From positions 9,463,738 through 9,527,737 of the forward strand of contig NC_081137.1 in NCBI RefSeq assembly GCF_958295425.1: DNA of 64,000 nt, written 5' to 3'. The first letter of the stretch is position 1. Each line of letters opens with the position of its first letter. This DNA comes from Solea solea (Eukaryota; Chordata; Actinopteri; Pleuronectiformes; Soleidae). Both the position numbers and the translations under genes were made by a program. Below the pieces are notes generated by a model, which saw only the letters and a list, made by a program, of their open reading frames with translations, did no database searches and was not told where the DNA came from. This document shows, piece by piece, positions 1 to 12,450 of this stretch.

Positions 1-1735
1 TGCCAGCTCTGTCCCCCACACTGTAGTTCTTCTCAGCCTGAGACAGCTTCCTGGAAAAGAAGGCACAGGGGTGGAGCTTCTGGTCCAGACCCACTCTCTA
101 AAACAGGCTCCATGAAGGCACGGTCCGCGTCTGGGTTCCATCAAAAGGGCTGCATTTACTCACCTCTGTGTTAGAGGTGAGTAAATGTAGAGGAGCAGAG
201 ACAGAACTGAAATTGCGTATGAATTTACGGTAGAGGTTCGCGAACCCCAGGAAATGCTGAAGTGCTTTCCTGGAGTCATTCATGCACCGCCCAGACCTTC
301 TCAGGATCCATCTGGATCTCTCCGGGTGAAATGATGAATCCCATGTGGGTGGTCTGATCGTTGGAGTAAATGAGAATATCGTCAAGGTATACAAAGACGA
401 AGACATTCAGAAAATTGCGGAGGACATCGTTGACAAATGACTGGAAGTCAGCTGGGGCATTGGTGTGCCCGAACGGCATCACCAGATATTCGTAATGCCC
501 CGACGGAGTGTTAAAGACTGTCTTCCATTCATCCCCCGCCCTGATTCATACCAAATGGTAGGAGGTCGAACTTGGTGAATATGGTGGCTCCTTTAAGGAG
601 TTCAAATGCAGATGACATTAACTGAAAGGGGTAACGGTTCTTGATGGTGAGGTTATTGAGGGTGCAGTAGTCAATGAATGGACGTAAGGAGCTGTCCTTC
701 TTCCCCACAAAAAAGAACCCGTCACCGGCCGGTGAGGAAAAAGGACGAATAATACCGGATTTGACAGATTCTTGGATATATTGTTTCATTGCGGCGGTTT
801 CAGGTTGAGAAAGCAGCGGCTTTGGTTTTACTGAAGACTTCACCAAGGTAGTGGTAACAGGAGGGAATCGGAGCGAGCAACCACAGGACATCTGGGGAGA
901 GAAGGCAGAGAAACCGATGAGAAATACCCCTGGTTGCAGCCCTTCCCCCAGTTAATGACATTGTGTGTAGACCAGTTCATGATGGGGTTATGGTGTTGGA
1001 GCCAGGGATGCCTCAGGTGATCCAGGTGATGGATGGAGTTAGTGAGGACGTGAAACTGTATCTCCTCCAGGTGACCATCTGGGAACTACAGGAGGACCGG
1101 AGCAGTTTGATGGCTGACCATTCTGATGGTGCTGTCGTCTAGGGTGTGACGACAGCGGTTGTAGTTGATCCTGGGCTAGTGACTTGGAGACAAAGGTGGC
1201 ATCGGCAACTGAATCGATGAGGACGAGGACCTCTCGCTGAACCTGGGGAGTCGAGATGGATACCTTGAACTCTGGAAGGGAGAGACTCTTGGCAACTTGA
1301 GGTGAGAGAGGGAGTACGCCACCTTAGCCCGTTCAGTGGGAAACGCCACAGAGTTCATCTCAAATTGAAGGCAACACTTAGTCAAAAATGGGCGACAATC
1401 GTCTGAAAAGTGTCCCGGGTGCGCAAACTGAAGCATGGACGTGAAAGGAGTGGCGACGACAGGAGGCGGTGGAGCAAGAACAGGTGGTGGAGCGCAGGGT
1501 GGAGAGCTCATGGCGGCACGCTGCATGCCGATGGTGAACAGCGAAACACGGTGAGCGTAACATGGTGAGCGAAACATGGCGAGTGAAACATGGCGACATG
1601 GTGGATAGCCATCTGCTCCAAACTACGCCCCAGGCCCTCCAGATGACAGGTGTTCTGGTCCATGCACTCCTCCTGCCGTAAAACAACGGCTTCCATCTTA
1701 CCACCGTCCACTGGGTCCATAAAGTTGGTGGTAAG
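1..1735 (-). mobile_element. Ty3/gypsy (sushi-like) retrotransposon, 3'-truncated by the window edge, degraded
   Basis: Reading the minus strand from about 1727 leftwards there is a gag start (MDPVDGG...), a gag core near 1290-1440 (AHPGHFSDDCRPFLTKCCLQ), a retropepsin-like stretch near 1200-1240 (LVLIDSVADATF, the usual DSG replaced by DSV), the reverse transcriptase beginning (890-550, [18 protein letters not shown]) and the RT active site YLDDILIYS near 390. The order gag-protease-RT on one strand and the short Gag resemble fish sushi-type Ty3/gypsy elements, the group from which mammalian RTL genes derive. The reading frame is broken at several points and stop codons separate the pieces, so it is a pseudogene. 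RNase H and integrase would lie left of position 1. No LTR was recognised on the right; 1735-1940 may hold leader sequence. Confidence 0.85.
98..891 (-). pseudogene. Ty3/gypsy reverse transcriptase, frameshifted
   Basis: Three consecutive minus-strand open segments carry RT in order: 891-529 holds the N-terminal part with [10 protein letters not shown] and the FTKFDLL motif (normally F-K-DL-a-Y); 482-276 holds [12 protein letters not shown] and the catalytic YLDDILIYS; 406-98 holds the connection to RNase H ([17 protein letters not shown]). The segments are in different frames, so no continuous enzyme can be made. All three are standard landmarks of Ty3/gypsy RT. Confidence 0.85.
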
Positions 1736-2251
1736 CTTTATTGAAATAAAGCACAAAAACGAACAGGTGTACACAAACCGAGGATCCTCAAATGAGCGTC
1801 AAAAAGTTGCCGGCGCGAGCTCCACGGTGGAGAGGAAACAGACTGGAAGCGGAAAGCAAAGTTAATGGGTTCACTGAAGCACAGACATGCAAATAATCCA
1901 CAGACGAGTATCAAAAAACCAAAGTCACCCTGCACTCTCTACACGTATCCCGAGTGTACATTTGGTAAAAATCTGCCCTGTATGCTGCTGAGAACTTGGT
2001 CCAGTTTGCAACACCTGTTGGAGACAATTGTGAGAATAAGACAATTTCTCAAATATATTTATAATGTAAAACATGCATTATATAACCATAACTATATAGC
2101 TAAAAACATTTTGTAATCTTACCGTCAAGCCACATGAAATGAACTTTTCTCCTGACATAAAATGGATGTGAATCCACGGTGGCAGATTCAGCTTATAAAA
2201 TCAACACAATTAGCGTTAATCTTTCTTAACAGAGTTTGCTTCGTGACCGTT

Positions 2252-2401
2252 ACTGTGCGTTCGCACCAAAGCAAGTCAACTAAACCAGTATGCGGGGCAA
2301 TTTGGCTGTGATTGTGCTCCCTTGGTTCATAGTCAAGCACATCAGATAGCTATAATCAAGTAACAGACATATTTTAACTTGCGTTTGGTGTGAACACAGC
2401 T
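2252..2401. repeat. Short MITE with ~23-bp imperfect terminal inverted repeats
   Basis: The left end CTGTGCGTTCGCACCAAAG and the right end, read on the other strand (CTGTGTTCACACCAAACG), are inverted copies with a small indel. The unit is about 150 bp with no coding capacity. Family not assigned. Confidence 0.5.
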
Positions 2402-3006
2402 TTGACGTTACAGCTCGGTTAACAGTAACATTAATTAAAGATAACCCATCGTTTCTTGAAATGTAACATGGTTATCTAGTTCGCAAATGTTGAGTAGGTA
2501 GTACATGTTAAAGTTTTAACCACTAACGTTAACCTACAGTTTAGCTTCATAACAACAACAATTCTCTGCAATAAATCTTATTTTACTCCTCATTACATGT
2601 GAATGAGGTTTTGACATTTTACACTCATGATGGACTTTCAATCTTCCTTCTTCTCAACCGCAACCGCCACAGGCGGACACAAGGATCCTAAAATTGTATT
2701 GTGGGCGGGGCTGGACCTTCAAGGCGGGACTGGATGTCCCGCCTTCCCACAGGCCGTTACATTCTCAAACAAGTGTGTGCAATGTGCCTGTTTTGTTTCC
2801 AGTCTAGCTAGATCTGGTGTGGTGTTGTAGTTTTTCTAACATGACTAGATGTTGCAACAGCATGTGAAAAAAACTACAAGGTTTGCTAAGCCATAAAGAA
2901 TGTTAATCTTGCGATAAAAAAAATGACGCCATTAATAATGCGTTAAACTGACAGCACTAATTTTGACACATTTCTATTTGATTGATGTCTAATTGCAGAC
3001 TTTATG

Positions 3007-3233
3007 GTAAATGGTCTGTATTTATATAGTGCTTTTGTAGTCTTCATGACCACTCAAAACTGCTTTACACTACAGTTTTGCCATTCACACTCATAGCCAT
3101 TCATACACTCCAGGCACACCCATCAGGAGCAACGTGGGTGAAGTGCCCAAGGACATAACGATATGTAGACTAGGGGAGCTGGGAATCAAACCTACAACCT
3201 TCAAGTTGAAAGACAACAGCTACTGTTGCCCCT
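3007..3233 (+). repeat. Teleost interspersed repeat (copy 1 of 2 in window)
   Basis: A second, diverged copy in the same orientation occurs at 61379-61678. Both share the block around TTTGCCATTCA, a CAAGGACA block and a terminal GAGTTGAAAGAC-like block. No coding capacity; likely a non-autonomous element. Confidence 0.65.
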
Positions 3234-3291
3234 CACTTTAACATCGTGTCATTGTTTTTTGACAATGTGTCACTGCTCCTCTTTTTTGCAG

Positions 3292-4526
3292 TGACTCTCC
3301 AGGCCATCTAGAGGAGAAGGTATCACAGCTGGAGGCCATGCTGAAGAGGCTGCAGGATGACTTGCAAAAGGTGCTTTGACTTGTATCATTGTTTTTCTCT
3401 CTAAATCTGTTTTCAGTGAGCCACAAAGGAAAGTCAGCAGGTAAGAAAACAAGTATTTAAACTGATCCGTTTCTGTTACCAGAGTGAGAAGATGTACAGT
3501 ATATTTTCTGAGCACTTTTTTGTTTACTTGGACAAAATGTGTCCATTTATCTTGTCCACTCAACCAGTAATTTTGGAAATGCAAAAAAAATTATTCAATT
3601 TTCTAATTTCACTAATTCTCAACATAAAATCCACAAAAGCAACTCAGTCAACTACAGATTTTATATGTCTTTATTTGCAAAGAATAATGGTTTTTTTTCC
3701 TATATGTTTAATTCATTGATTATGACTGAATCTAAACCTATTTTTACTTTAGATTTTTGAAATGTATACATTTATTTATATCTATATTATTCACTTAGAG
3801 CCCACAGAAAATATTGACAAAGGGCATTTGTCAGTCCTATAATTAATGATTAGTTCAGTTAACTACTGCCTATATGTTTATTTTCCCAATAAATATGTCT
3901 CTGTTTAATTATTTTAACATTGAACTACGAAGCAGAATGGACAGAATTGAGCTAAGAAATCACCCTGCGCTCTTGAGTTACCTGAAAAATAATCTTCTGA
4001 TAATTGAGACGTGAAAATTATAACTGTTGGGATAAGTTCCTTTTTCTATCAGCCCTTAAAGGACATGTTTTTTTTACTACATTATATAAAGTGTGAAAAG
4101 CCAACAAATTGTTTTTTTTACCAGGTAGAAACTAAAACAAGAAAGAAAAATATAATGTCATACGCGTAATCAGTTCAGCAGCTTATTGTTTCTGTACAGT
4201 TTTGGATTGTGAGCGTGTTCTGCCTCACTGCCATGTGATGTGCTTCTCTATACTTGTTTTATTCCAAGCTCTGTGTTTATGTGTGTCCACTAGTTTCCTT
4301 AACGCCACCGCTGCTCCCCCCCGTTCCTGCCACAGCGATCTGAGCGACGGCTTTTGTTTTGTTGTGTGATGATGTCTTTCAGGAGAAGGAGGACAAGGCG
4401 GTGCTGCAGGCCGAGGTGCAGAGCCTCAGACAGAACAATCAACGGCTGCAGGAGGAGTCGCAGAGCACAGTAGCCCGCCTCATCAAAGTTACCGAGCTGC
4501 TGTGCAATGTCAACAAGCCCTGTTAG
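3292..4526 (+). CDS. SIPA1/SIPA1L (SPAR) family Rap-GAP, last two coding exons (3292-3370 and 4383-4526)
   Basis: Exon 3292-3370 follows a TTTTTTGCAG acceptor, enters in phase 2 and ends at AAAAG/gtgctt; it encodes HLEEKVSQLEAMLKRLQDDL. Exon 4383-4526 follows TTTCAG, continues in phase 0 with EKEDKAVLQAEVQSLRQNNQ and RLQEESQ, and stops at TAG 4524-4526 after LLCNVNKPC. The ~70 residues form one uninterrupted heptad coiled coil across the splice junction. This matches the C-terminal leucine-zipper end of SIPA1 and SIPA1L1-3, GTPase-activating proteins for Rap1/Rap2 that act at cell junctions and synapses; the GAP and PDZ domains would be encoded by exons left of the window. The paralogue (SIPA1 versus SIPA1L1/2/3) cannot be settled here. 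The intron (3371-4382) is AT-rich with no obvious inserted element. Confidence 0.8.
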
Positions 4527-5240
4527 CTTCATCACTGCACAAGCAGGCAAATCAGAAGAAAGATGCAAACCGAACAGTGTCTGTGTATGCTCGGTACACT
4601 CGATGTGTTCATACACACACCTGTATTCTTCAGTCTGTGTATTACCACAGCCTCTGTCCTGAATCCTGCCTGTTGGTGATGGAGTATGCAAATCAACTGA
4701 TAAAAAATAAATAAATAAATAAATTACATTTTAAGATCCGATGACCTTCACAGACTGACAGGTGTGCAGCTCTCAGGCTGCTTTGTTGCTGGAGTGTGTA
4801 TAATAGTGTGTGGATGTGTGCCACACGTGTGTGTGTGTGTGTGTGTGTGTGTCTGTATGTGTGCATCTCTTCCGGTACTTACAAATACTTGACAAGCTGA
4901 GCTGAAGAGCACTTGCATAAAAAAAGTGGCAATTAAGACTGAGGGACACTGAATAGCATGTTTGTTAGTGTCTTACCTGAATATACCAAAAGTGTATATA
5001 TTTATGTATATATTAATATACCACCAATAATGTATGTGAACCGTAGTATTGCTATCCTCTCTGCCAGATGTGTAGTTGTGTGGTTCTGTGTGAGGGAACG
5101 TGACAGTCAATCCTGCGGACAGCCAGAAGTAACAATGTTAACTGACATAGGATCAGTTATGTGAGGTCATTATTCTCATCCTCTTCTCAGTAGTACTGTA
5201 TTTAAGAAAGGAAAGGAGAGACAATAAAAAAGTATATACA
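4527..5240 (+). other. Probable 3' UTR of the SIPA1-like gene
   Basis: Directly follows the TAG stop. A run of overlapping AATAAA motifs lies at about 4707-4726 and another AATAAA at about 5223, either of which could direct polyadenylation. Contains a (GT)n tract at about 4826-4852. Confidence 0.55.
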
Positions 5241-5300
5241 GATATATATGTATGTATATATATATATATATATATATACATATATATGTATATGTATACA
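5241..5300. repeat. (AT)n-rich microsatellite
   Basis: About 60 bp of alternating TA with occasional TG interruptions, just past the putative polyadenylation signals. Confidence 0.85.
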
Positions 5301-8300
5301 TAAATAGGAATGGAAATGTCTAAAACAATGAACTGAGCATGCTTGTTCCCTCTGAAAGTGTGTATGTGAACAGTATTAAAGTAATACTGACAAGGTTTAT
5401 ACCTCTCTCCTGAAAAACACAGCTCATGGCAGGAAATAGCTGTTTTCCTCTAACCTCACTATTGTAGCAGCCATACTGTAGAGGATCTCCTGCTAGTTTC
5501 AACCACAAAAGGCCAAACGGCAGCTTTTCTTTTAACTCACAAAATAGCTTTACATGTCTGGATAAAACACATTGAACTAATAGTGGAAAGCAGAATATTG
5601 TATTTAAATATGATTTGTGGGACTATTTTGGGGTAATTGTTCAGTATGGCCCATGCGTGGCAACAGTCAATGCAGTCGGTGAAATCTTTTGTTTGTCCGT
5701 CTTTCTTGCACTTTTATTTTTGTGAAATCAGCACAGGGCACATCCTGTATTTGGTTCAGTCATATCCTGTTCAACATAAGAAGGTGGGTAAGACCCCTCT
5801 CAAACCTCACCTTTTTGTGTCCACTGTTGACCGTGCCGTGATCAAACATGCATTCAGAGGAGTTGGACTGCGTCTCCTCAGTGCCAACAAAAAACTCAGG
5901 CAGCTCTCCTGAATCCCACTGATATGGAACAGAACTGACTCAATCACAAACTCAACTCCAACTACAGACTCTGAGCTTAGATAAAAAGGATTCCAAACTT
6001 TTTCCACTCGCTCAGACTTTCTTATTTCTTGTACAAAATAACTCTTGTAATTTTATTTTAGAGTCACTGTGAATACCTGGTACCAGCATATTAAGATACA
6101 GTATATACAAATTAAATTATGAATCTAAACTCAGTATATGAAGATACTGTAGGTAAAACTGAACTGTTTCATGTTTGTGCACCAGGTTGTGTGTGTGTCC
6201 TCCTTTTGCAGGATAATTATGCAGAAAAGAAGTGTTAATGGTGGCCAATGCAGGCTCCTGTTTCCTCTCATCTGTAAATGCTGAAGCCTCTTGACTGAAC
6301 TAGGAGATGTTGGTATGAGGAGACCTGTTTTACTGTGGCTTGTATCGTAAATTAGATTGTAGGCGGTTGGTCAAGCATGAGAATGTGCCAAGCAACTTCC
6401 ATGGTGCCCTCTGTATGTGTGTATGTATTAAAATGTAACTTATTAATAATGCAACTGTTTAAAAAATGTGAAATAGGGCAGAAAGAAAAGTTTGCGTGGT
6501 CAAAAAGTTTAGTTGTAATGTTTAGGAAACCAACAACCATGATATGACAAGGCAAAAATACTACCTGCAGCTTTTGCTTAATGTGACAATGGTTATTATT
6601 CTTCTTCTACTGAGCTATTTAATCTGTAGCTCTTAGATAGTTAATAAGGACTTAAACACCATTAGGTACACCTTAATGACTTAAACTCTTGTTTCAGAGT
6701 GGATGGTCATACTGGTGTTATGTGAAGGTATATTTTTCTGACTTTGTGCCTACATGAAAATGTAATGTATGTATATCCATCAGTGGTCAGCTTTCTTTGG
6801 CTATGGCTGCTGTTGGTATAATTTTTTTTTATCAAGCAGGTGGAGAGTTTTCTTAGAGATCAGTGTGCTAGAAAAAGTAATTGGGTGACACATGATAATA
6901 ATAATATAATAATAACAAAGGGACAGATAGAACAACAACAATAACGAAAAAAATAATAGATGTGTGTTGTTGAACTGAAGCATCAGTGAAGGTTTATAGC
7001 TCTATGAGCACCAGGTTGTCAAGAGAAGCGTCAGATATATAATTTTTGAAAGTGAATAAAAGGAAAAGGTGCTTTAAAAATGGCTGATGATGCATTTGGG
7101 GGTGGATGGTGGTATTTTTTGGCATTTACATATTTGAAAGTTTTGATTTAACCTGTGCTCCCAGGCAAGGCAGATAATACAAACTGGTACAAGGCAGTGA
7201 AAAATACCATATCCAAGATAAATATAATCAGCTGTTCCCTATTGTGGTATTTTGATAATCCCTCTTTGACTCTCTAAAAGTAATCAACAGCTATTCAGTA
7301 TCATGTCAATAGACAATCAGTCAGAATAGGATTGTTGACTTTCTACAGATAAGCAACTGTTTGCCAACTGATCTATGACTTGACGTTTACTTGACAATAA
7401 ACATCTGTCAACAGATGATCAAGAATTGCTCATACTTATGATCATTTAATGACAAATCAGAAGTAGATAGTCAACTAATAATATGCTGACACAATCTGCC
7501 GAGAACTAGTTAAATGATGGTAAATAACAGTGCAAAAATACTACTTTGAATTATTATAATCAACAGGTACTTTTATATAGGGTTAGGGTAGAAACACCAC
7601 TTATAGTCTACTGGCAGTTAAATGTATGTCACTCTTTGTTGAAAACGTATCAACTGGTTATCTGTTGACCTGATACCTGTTAATAGAGAGAATGTGTTAT
7701 TTTAAAATCATAGAACTTCCATCCCAATCATACCCGGACAAATGTCACATCAGTTGAGAATTGTAATTTTTTAATTTGTAAATTTACCACAGCTCGAAAT
7801 CCGGACTGCATGCAAATTCCTGTCTGCCTGAATTGATACACAAGTTGAAACAAATACACTTTCCAAAGATTATTCTATGATTATAATACAGCAGGACAAC
7901 ATCATACGAACATTTCCCAGGACTCTGGAAGACTTTCCTAAACACAACCTGTAAAAAAGCACTTAATCTTCGACACCAGGAGGAGAACTGACGACAATAA
8001 ACATGTCAGGCTATGCCTTTATTTGGGGTTGGAGCTCAGGACAGAGCTGGGGCTGTGTGTCACACATATAGCTCAAGGGGCTGTATGTCAGTTTGATTCA
8101 TATTCTATAAATACAGAGGCAATAGTGGGTTATGGTTCAGGGATAACAGGCTCTTAAAATAAATGGTAGTCAATGCAGTGTCCTAAGAAGTGCAAATGGT
8201 GTGTGTTTTGTTAACACAGTCACATTATAGCCTGGGGCTATTTTCAATCTCAAAGGGGTTTGTTTTTTAAAGTGACACTCAGGCTGCTGAACGTCACAGC

Positions 8301-8532
8301 GATATTCAGGCTGCTGATTGGACAACAATATTAAGACTTAGACCGGCATAATAAACTTTTTTTTGGTGTGGCTTAAGGAGGGCGGCCAGCTGCCCCTGAC
8401 CAGGTATATCCAAACTTTTTTTAACGAGGGCCAGATTTGACAATGTGAAGATGTCCGGGGGCCAATGGTCACTTTTACATACAAATGCAGTGTTTAATTA
8501 AAATTTCATTTTCATTGTCACAATAATCATTG
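5301..8532. other. AT-rich intergenic DNA, no supported gene
   Basis: Only short chance open frames. A 91-codon open frame at 5637-5912 has no recognised domain. Around 8400-8460 there is a hAT-type terminal motif (CCAAACTTTTTTTAACGAGG and GGGCCAG-like sequence), suggesting one end of an old hAT MITE. Nothing else is supported. Confidence 0.5.
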
Positions 8533-10470
8533 TTAAAGGAAAACTTAACTGATTTGCATTTAGCTTTGTATTACTTGAATAGGGGTAGTATTTTTGAAAA
8601 ACTGTGGTTCCCAACCTCAGTTTCTTTATTTTCTTTGTTACGTGCCCACCAGTGACATTTGTTTCTTTGAGCTTTAGTGTTAGCAAAGATGGCTGACACT
8701 GTTTACATTCTGGGAATGAGGTCCCGTCCCCTAAGAGTGGGTCTAAAAAGTGCGGAATAAGCGTTCCAGTTTCAAGCTTTGAACCAAAGCTCGAACCCAG
8801 TGTCAGTGGTGGGCACATAATAATAATAATAATAATACATTTAATTTAAAAGCGCCTTTCAGGTCACTCAAGGACACTTTACAAACAAGATGAATTAAAA
8901 TCACACAATTTCGTAAAAAAAACAAAAAAGGAGCACATAAAATCAACACAATAACTTTGGGGAAGTGGTGGTGATAGCAGGGGGGGTTAGAGGGAGTAGG
9001 CGGTCCGGAACAGGTGAGTCGTTTTCAGTCGTGATTTAAAGAGGTGGAGAGAGTCACAGTTACGGAGGTCAGGTGGTAGTGAGTTCCAGAGCTGAGGAGC
9101 AGAGTGGCTGAAGGCTCTGCCCCCCATAGTGCTGAGGCGGGCAGGGGGCACAGAGAGGTGGATGGAGGAGGAGGATCTGAGGGAACGAGTGGGGATGATG
9201 ATGTGCAGGAGATCAGACAGGTAGGGAGGGGCAAGGTTGTGGATGGCCATGTATGTGTACAGGAGGAGTTTGTAGTTGATGCGGTGTTGGACAGGGAGCC
9301 AGTGGAGGTGCTGGAGGACGGGGGTGATGTGGTGGTGTGAGGGGGTCTTTGTGATGATACGGGTGGCTGAGTTTTGGACCAGTTGCAGTTTATGGAGAGA
9401 CTTTTGAGGGAGGCCATAGAGGATAGAATTGCAGTAATCAAGACGGTAGGTGACGAGACTGTGAACAAGGACGGCTGTGGAGTGGGGGGTGAGGGAGGGG
9501 CGGAGTCTGTTGATGTTGCGGAGATGGAAATAAGCGGTGCGGGTAGTGATGTTGATGTGTGAGTGAAAAGAGAGTGTGCTGTCGAGGATGACACCCAGAC
9601 TCTTTACCTGAGGGGAGGGGGAAACTGAAGCTGTCAATGGTGAGGGAGAAGCTGTTAACTTTAGATAGGGTGGATTTAGTGCCGAGGAGGAGGAGTTCAG
9701 TTTTATTGCAGTTTAATTTAAATAAGTTTGAGGTGAACCAGGTTTTTAGCTCAGAGAGACAAGAGGTGAGGGAGGGGGGTGGAAGTGTGGAATTTGGTTT
9801 GCAAGAAAAGTAGAGCTGGGTGTCATCCGCGAAGCAGTGGAACTGGATATTGAATTTACGGAGGATGTGGCCGAGGGGGAGGAGATAGATGATGAAGAGA
9901 AGGGGCCCCAGGACAGATCCCTGGGGCACACCTGTAGTGACTGGGGAAGGTTTTGAAGTGAAAGATTTGAGCTGTACAAACTGAGTGCGGCCTGTGAGGT
10001 AAGAGTGGAACCAGCCAATGGAGGAGAGTCTACTGAGGAGGATGGGGTGTGAGATGGTGTCAAAGGCAGCACTCAGATCGAGGAGGATGAGGATGGAGAC
10101 AGAACCAGAATCAGCTGCAGTGAGGAGGTCGTTGGTGATTTTGATTAAGGCGGTCTCTGTGCTGTGACGGGGGCGGAAACCAGACTGGAAGGGCTCGTAG
10201 AGTGAATGGAGAGATAGGTGAGAGTGGAGTTGGGTGGCAACAGTTTTTTCGAGGATTTTAGAAATGAAAGGTAAGTTAGAAATGGGGCGGAGGTTATCGT
10301 AAATGTTCGGTCAGAACCGGGTTTCTTTAATATGGGGGTGACAGCGGCAGTTTTGAAAAGTAAAGTGACTATTCCAGATGAAAGTGAGGAGTGGATAATA
10401 GCAGATATGAGCAGATATTATATAACTCGTAATACAAAGCTAAATGCATATCGGTGAAGTATTCCTTTAA
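8533..10470. mobile_element. TTAA-flanked MITE (Kolobok/piggyBac-type), split by an L2 LINE
   Basis: Left: TTAA at 8533-8536 followed by AGGAAAACTTAACTG and further sequence to 8574. Right: the inverted counterpart ends at TTAA 10467-10470. The arms share ATGCATTTAGCTTTGTATTA-like sequence for over 40 bp with a few mismatches. The TTAA target duplication and 5'-AGG end fit Kolobok better than piggyBac (usually 5'-CCY). The interior is interrupted by the L2 at 8819-10400, so the MITE is the older insertion. Confidence 0.7.
8819..10400 (-). mobile_element. L2-clade LINE, 5'-truncated, with (ATT)n tail
   Basis: The 3' end is the (AATAAT)n run at 8819-8836 followed leftward in transcription by 3' sequence. 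ORF2 remnants read on the minus strand from about 10320 to 8990: ILENCC-type RT start region, [20 protein letters not shown], the catalytic FADDTQLYF at about 9820-9845, and the long C-terminal region [62 protein letters not shown]. These are hallmark L2 blocks. A frameshift near 9600 breaks the ORF. Transcription-direction start is lost at about 10400, typical 5' truncation. Confidence 0.9.
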
Positions 10471-11724
10471 ATGACAATGTAACCACATCTAGACCAAGCA
10501 GGAGGGGAAAAATAAAGGGAAAAAAAGAGAGATCTTTTGTTGTGTTAGTTTAGCTTATGTTCTTGTTTGTTTTCTCAGTTTTCTCAGTCATTCAAGTCAA
10601 GTTTAGCTTAGCGTTTTCCTGACCTGTTTCTGCTCACCTTTTGTTTGCTGGTTGAAGGAGTCAATAAAGCTCCTTTAAAACCTTCTTCTGTTTCTGGCCT
10701 TTTGCATTTGGGTCCAAGCCTTGTGAGAGTTCATAACAACGGGAGGACGGCGCTGAACAGTTAAATAAATGGAACAGGTTTGAGAATGTGAAATTGTGAA
10801 GAGTGTTAATTTTAATTACAGACCTGTCAAATTCTGGACGAAATTAAATGTTAATGACCTTACCGTTTTAACGACACAGCTCAAGAAATGTATCACTAAT
10901 AGGATTGTCCTTTATTAGAGGAAATTTACAGTAAAGGTAGAAAGCAGCGAGAGCTGCCTGCTGACAGGCTGTCACATGGGAGATGTCGGCAGCCTTTTGG
11001 CTGCGTCTCTGATTGTTAAGAGCCAAAGTGTAGCCTAGGATTGTTTTATAGGAACAGATCGGGAACAGTTTTACGTAAGTGCATATCACACAGAAATGAT
11101 ACTATAGTAACAATACGGGGATGATGTTGATTATTGTGTGTCTGCAGTTAATAAACATGACGTCTGATGAGGATACTGACAGGGAGAGTTCTTGTTTTCT
11201 TGTTAGTTGTATGTTGAATATCTGACATGGAAGTGTGTGGGGAAGTGATCAGCCAAAATGACAAACAAAAAGGTAATAAGAACAATAACGCTAACAATAA
11301 GTTGCTACTCAAAAAAAATGTTCAAGGTTGGCAGGTCTGTGGTTAACATTGTTGCATTGTCATAAACAACCAAACCATGAAGTTATTGAAGATACAGTAA
11401 ACTATTATTTATTCATAAAAATCAAGGAAAAAATATAATCTGCTAAATGTGTGTTGCTGGGATACATTTATCATAATGTTTCATGTCTTTGACATTACTG
11501 TTGAATTTGTAAAGTTTACATGGTCCATAATAATGATTTTTTCTTAATTTAGGATATACCACACCTGGTTAATAACAAACAAACATCCACTCAAAATGAT
11601 GCTTTATACCAGGGGCCCGTTTCAGAAAGCAGGTTTAGTGAAAAGTTAACCCTGAGATGAGGTTAACCATAACATCTATGGGAGCGCCTGAAAGGGTTAA
11701 GGAGCCTACATCAGGTCCAGAAAA
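10471..11724. other. Non-coding interval with an LTR-like fragment and a MITE end
   Basis: 10500-10738 has features of the 3' part of an LTR (an AATAAA polyadenylation signal near 10662 and a TTGGGTCC-like end followed by CATAACA), but no partner or target duplication was found. At 11612-11640 a GGGGCCCGTTTCAGAAAGCA motif is a familiar teleost DNA-transposon end. The rest shows nothing recognisable. Confidence 0.4.
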
Positions 11725-12450
11725 GGATAAATGCCTTTGCTGTGCTCGTGGCCACTCTATGGAGGACTGCAAACAGTTCAAGGGTTGGAAGCACAAGGAA
11801 AGGAACATCTAATCCTGTTGAGCACGATGGGACAGAAAACAGTGGTTCCAGCATACTCATTAACTGGCTTGGAGGTGTCTAATCTGAACAGCAATGACTT
11901 TCATATTCTCCCAGAGGTTCTCACACAGACTAAAATGCCGGTCAATGTTAATAACATGGTAACATCTGAAGAACTGGCAAAGTGGCCATATTTGTCCAAG
12001 GTGAACATCCCAAACATAAAAGCAAATGTCGACCTGTTAATTGGAACCAACGCTCCCAAGATATTAGAACCCTGGGAGGTCATTAACAGTAGCAGGAATG
12101 GCCTATATGCTATAAAGACAGTGCTTGGATGGGTTGTTAACGGACCACTGAATAGAAACAGTGGTGCTTCGTAGGTGGAGCTGCCCTTGGCGATGGTGAA
12201 CAGGATTTCTGTGTTTCTCCTTTATGAGAAGACCATAAAGGAGGAGGAAATGTCCAGAGAAGACCATAGGTTTCTGGAAATCATGGAGCGCTCAGCAGTA
12301 CTTCAGGACGGAAGGTATTGTTTGAAACTTCCATATAAAAACAAAGAGGTCTGTCTGCCTAATAACTTTGCAGTGGCTAAGCAAAGGATCCAGGTTTTGA
12401 GGAGAAAATTCCTGAACAACAAATACTTGCATCAGGAGTATGCTGGGTAC

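Larger units (their letters stand above)
1736..3291. other. Non-coding interval, probably intronic/upstream of the SIPA1-like gene, with small repeats
   Basis: No credible coding sequence. It contains a ~150-bp MITE (2252-2401), a short hAT-type terminal motif near 2935-2975, and an interspersed repeat (3007-3233). Because the next feature is an internal exon on the plus strand beginning with a splice acceptor, this stretch is most simply intron. Confidence 0.5.

Noticed and set aside
4383..4526. Reading the 4.3-4.7 kb minus-strand frame (130 codons) as a gene
   Set aside because: It is antisense to the SIPA1-like last exon, which has correct splice signals and family similarity.
5637..5912. 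91-codon plus-strand open frame with a plausible-looking C-terminus (AFRGVGLRLLSANKKLRQLS)
   Set aside because: No recognised domain, no convincing acceptor, and it lies downstream of the likely polyadenylation signals of the SIPA1-like gene.
9025..9594. Several long open frames on both strands across 9.0-9.6 kb
   Set aside because: They are out-of-frame or antisense shadows of the L2 coding region, biased in Ser/Thr/Pro or Gly/Glu.
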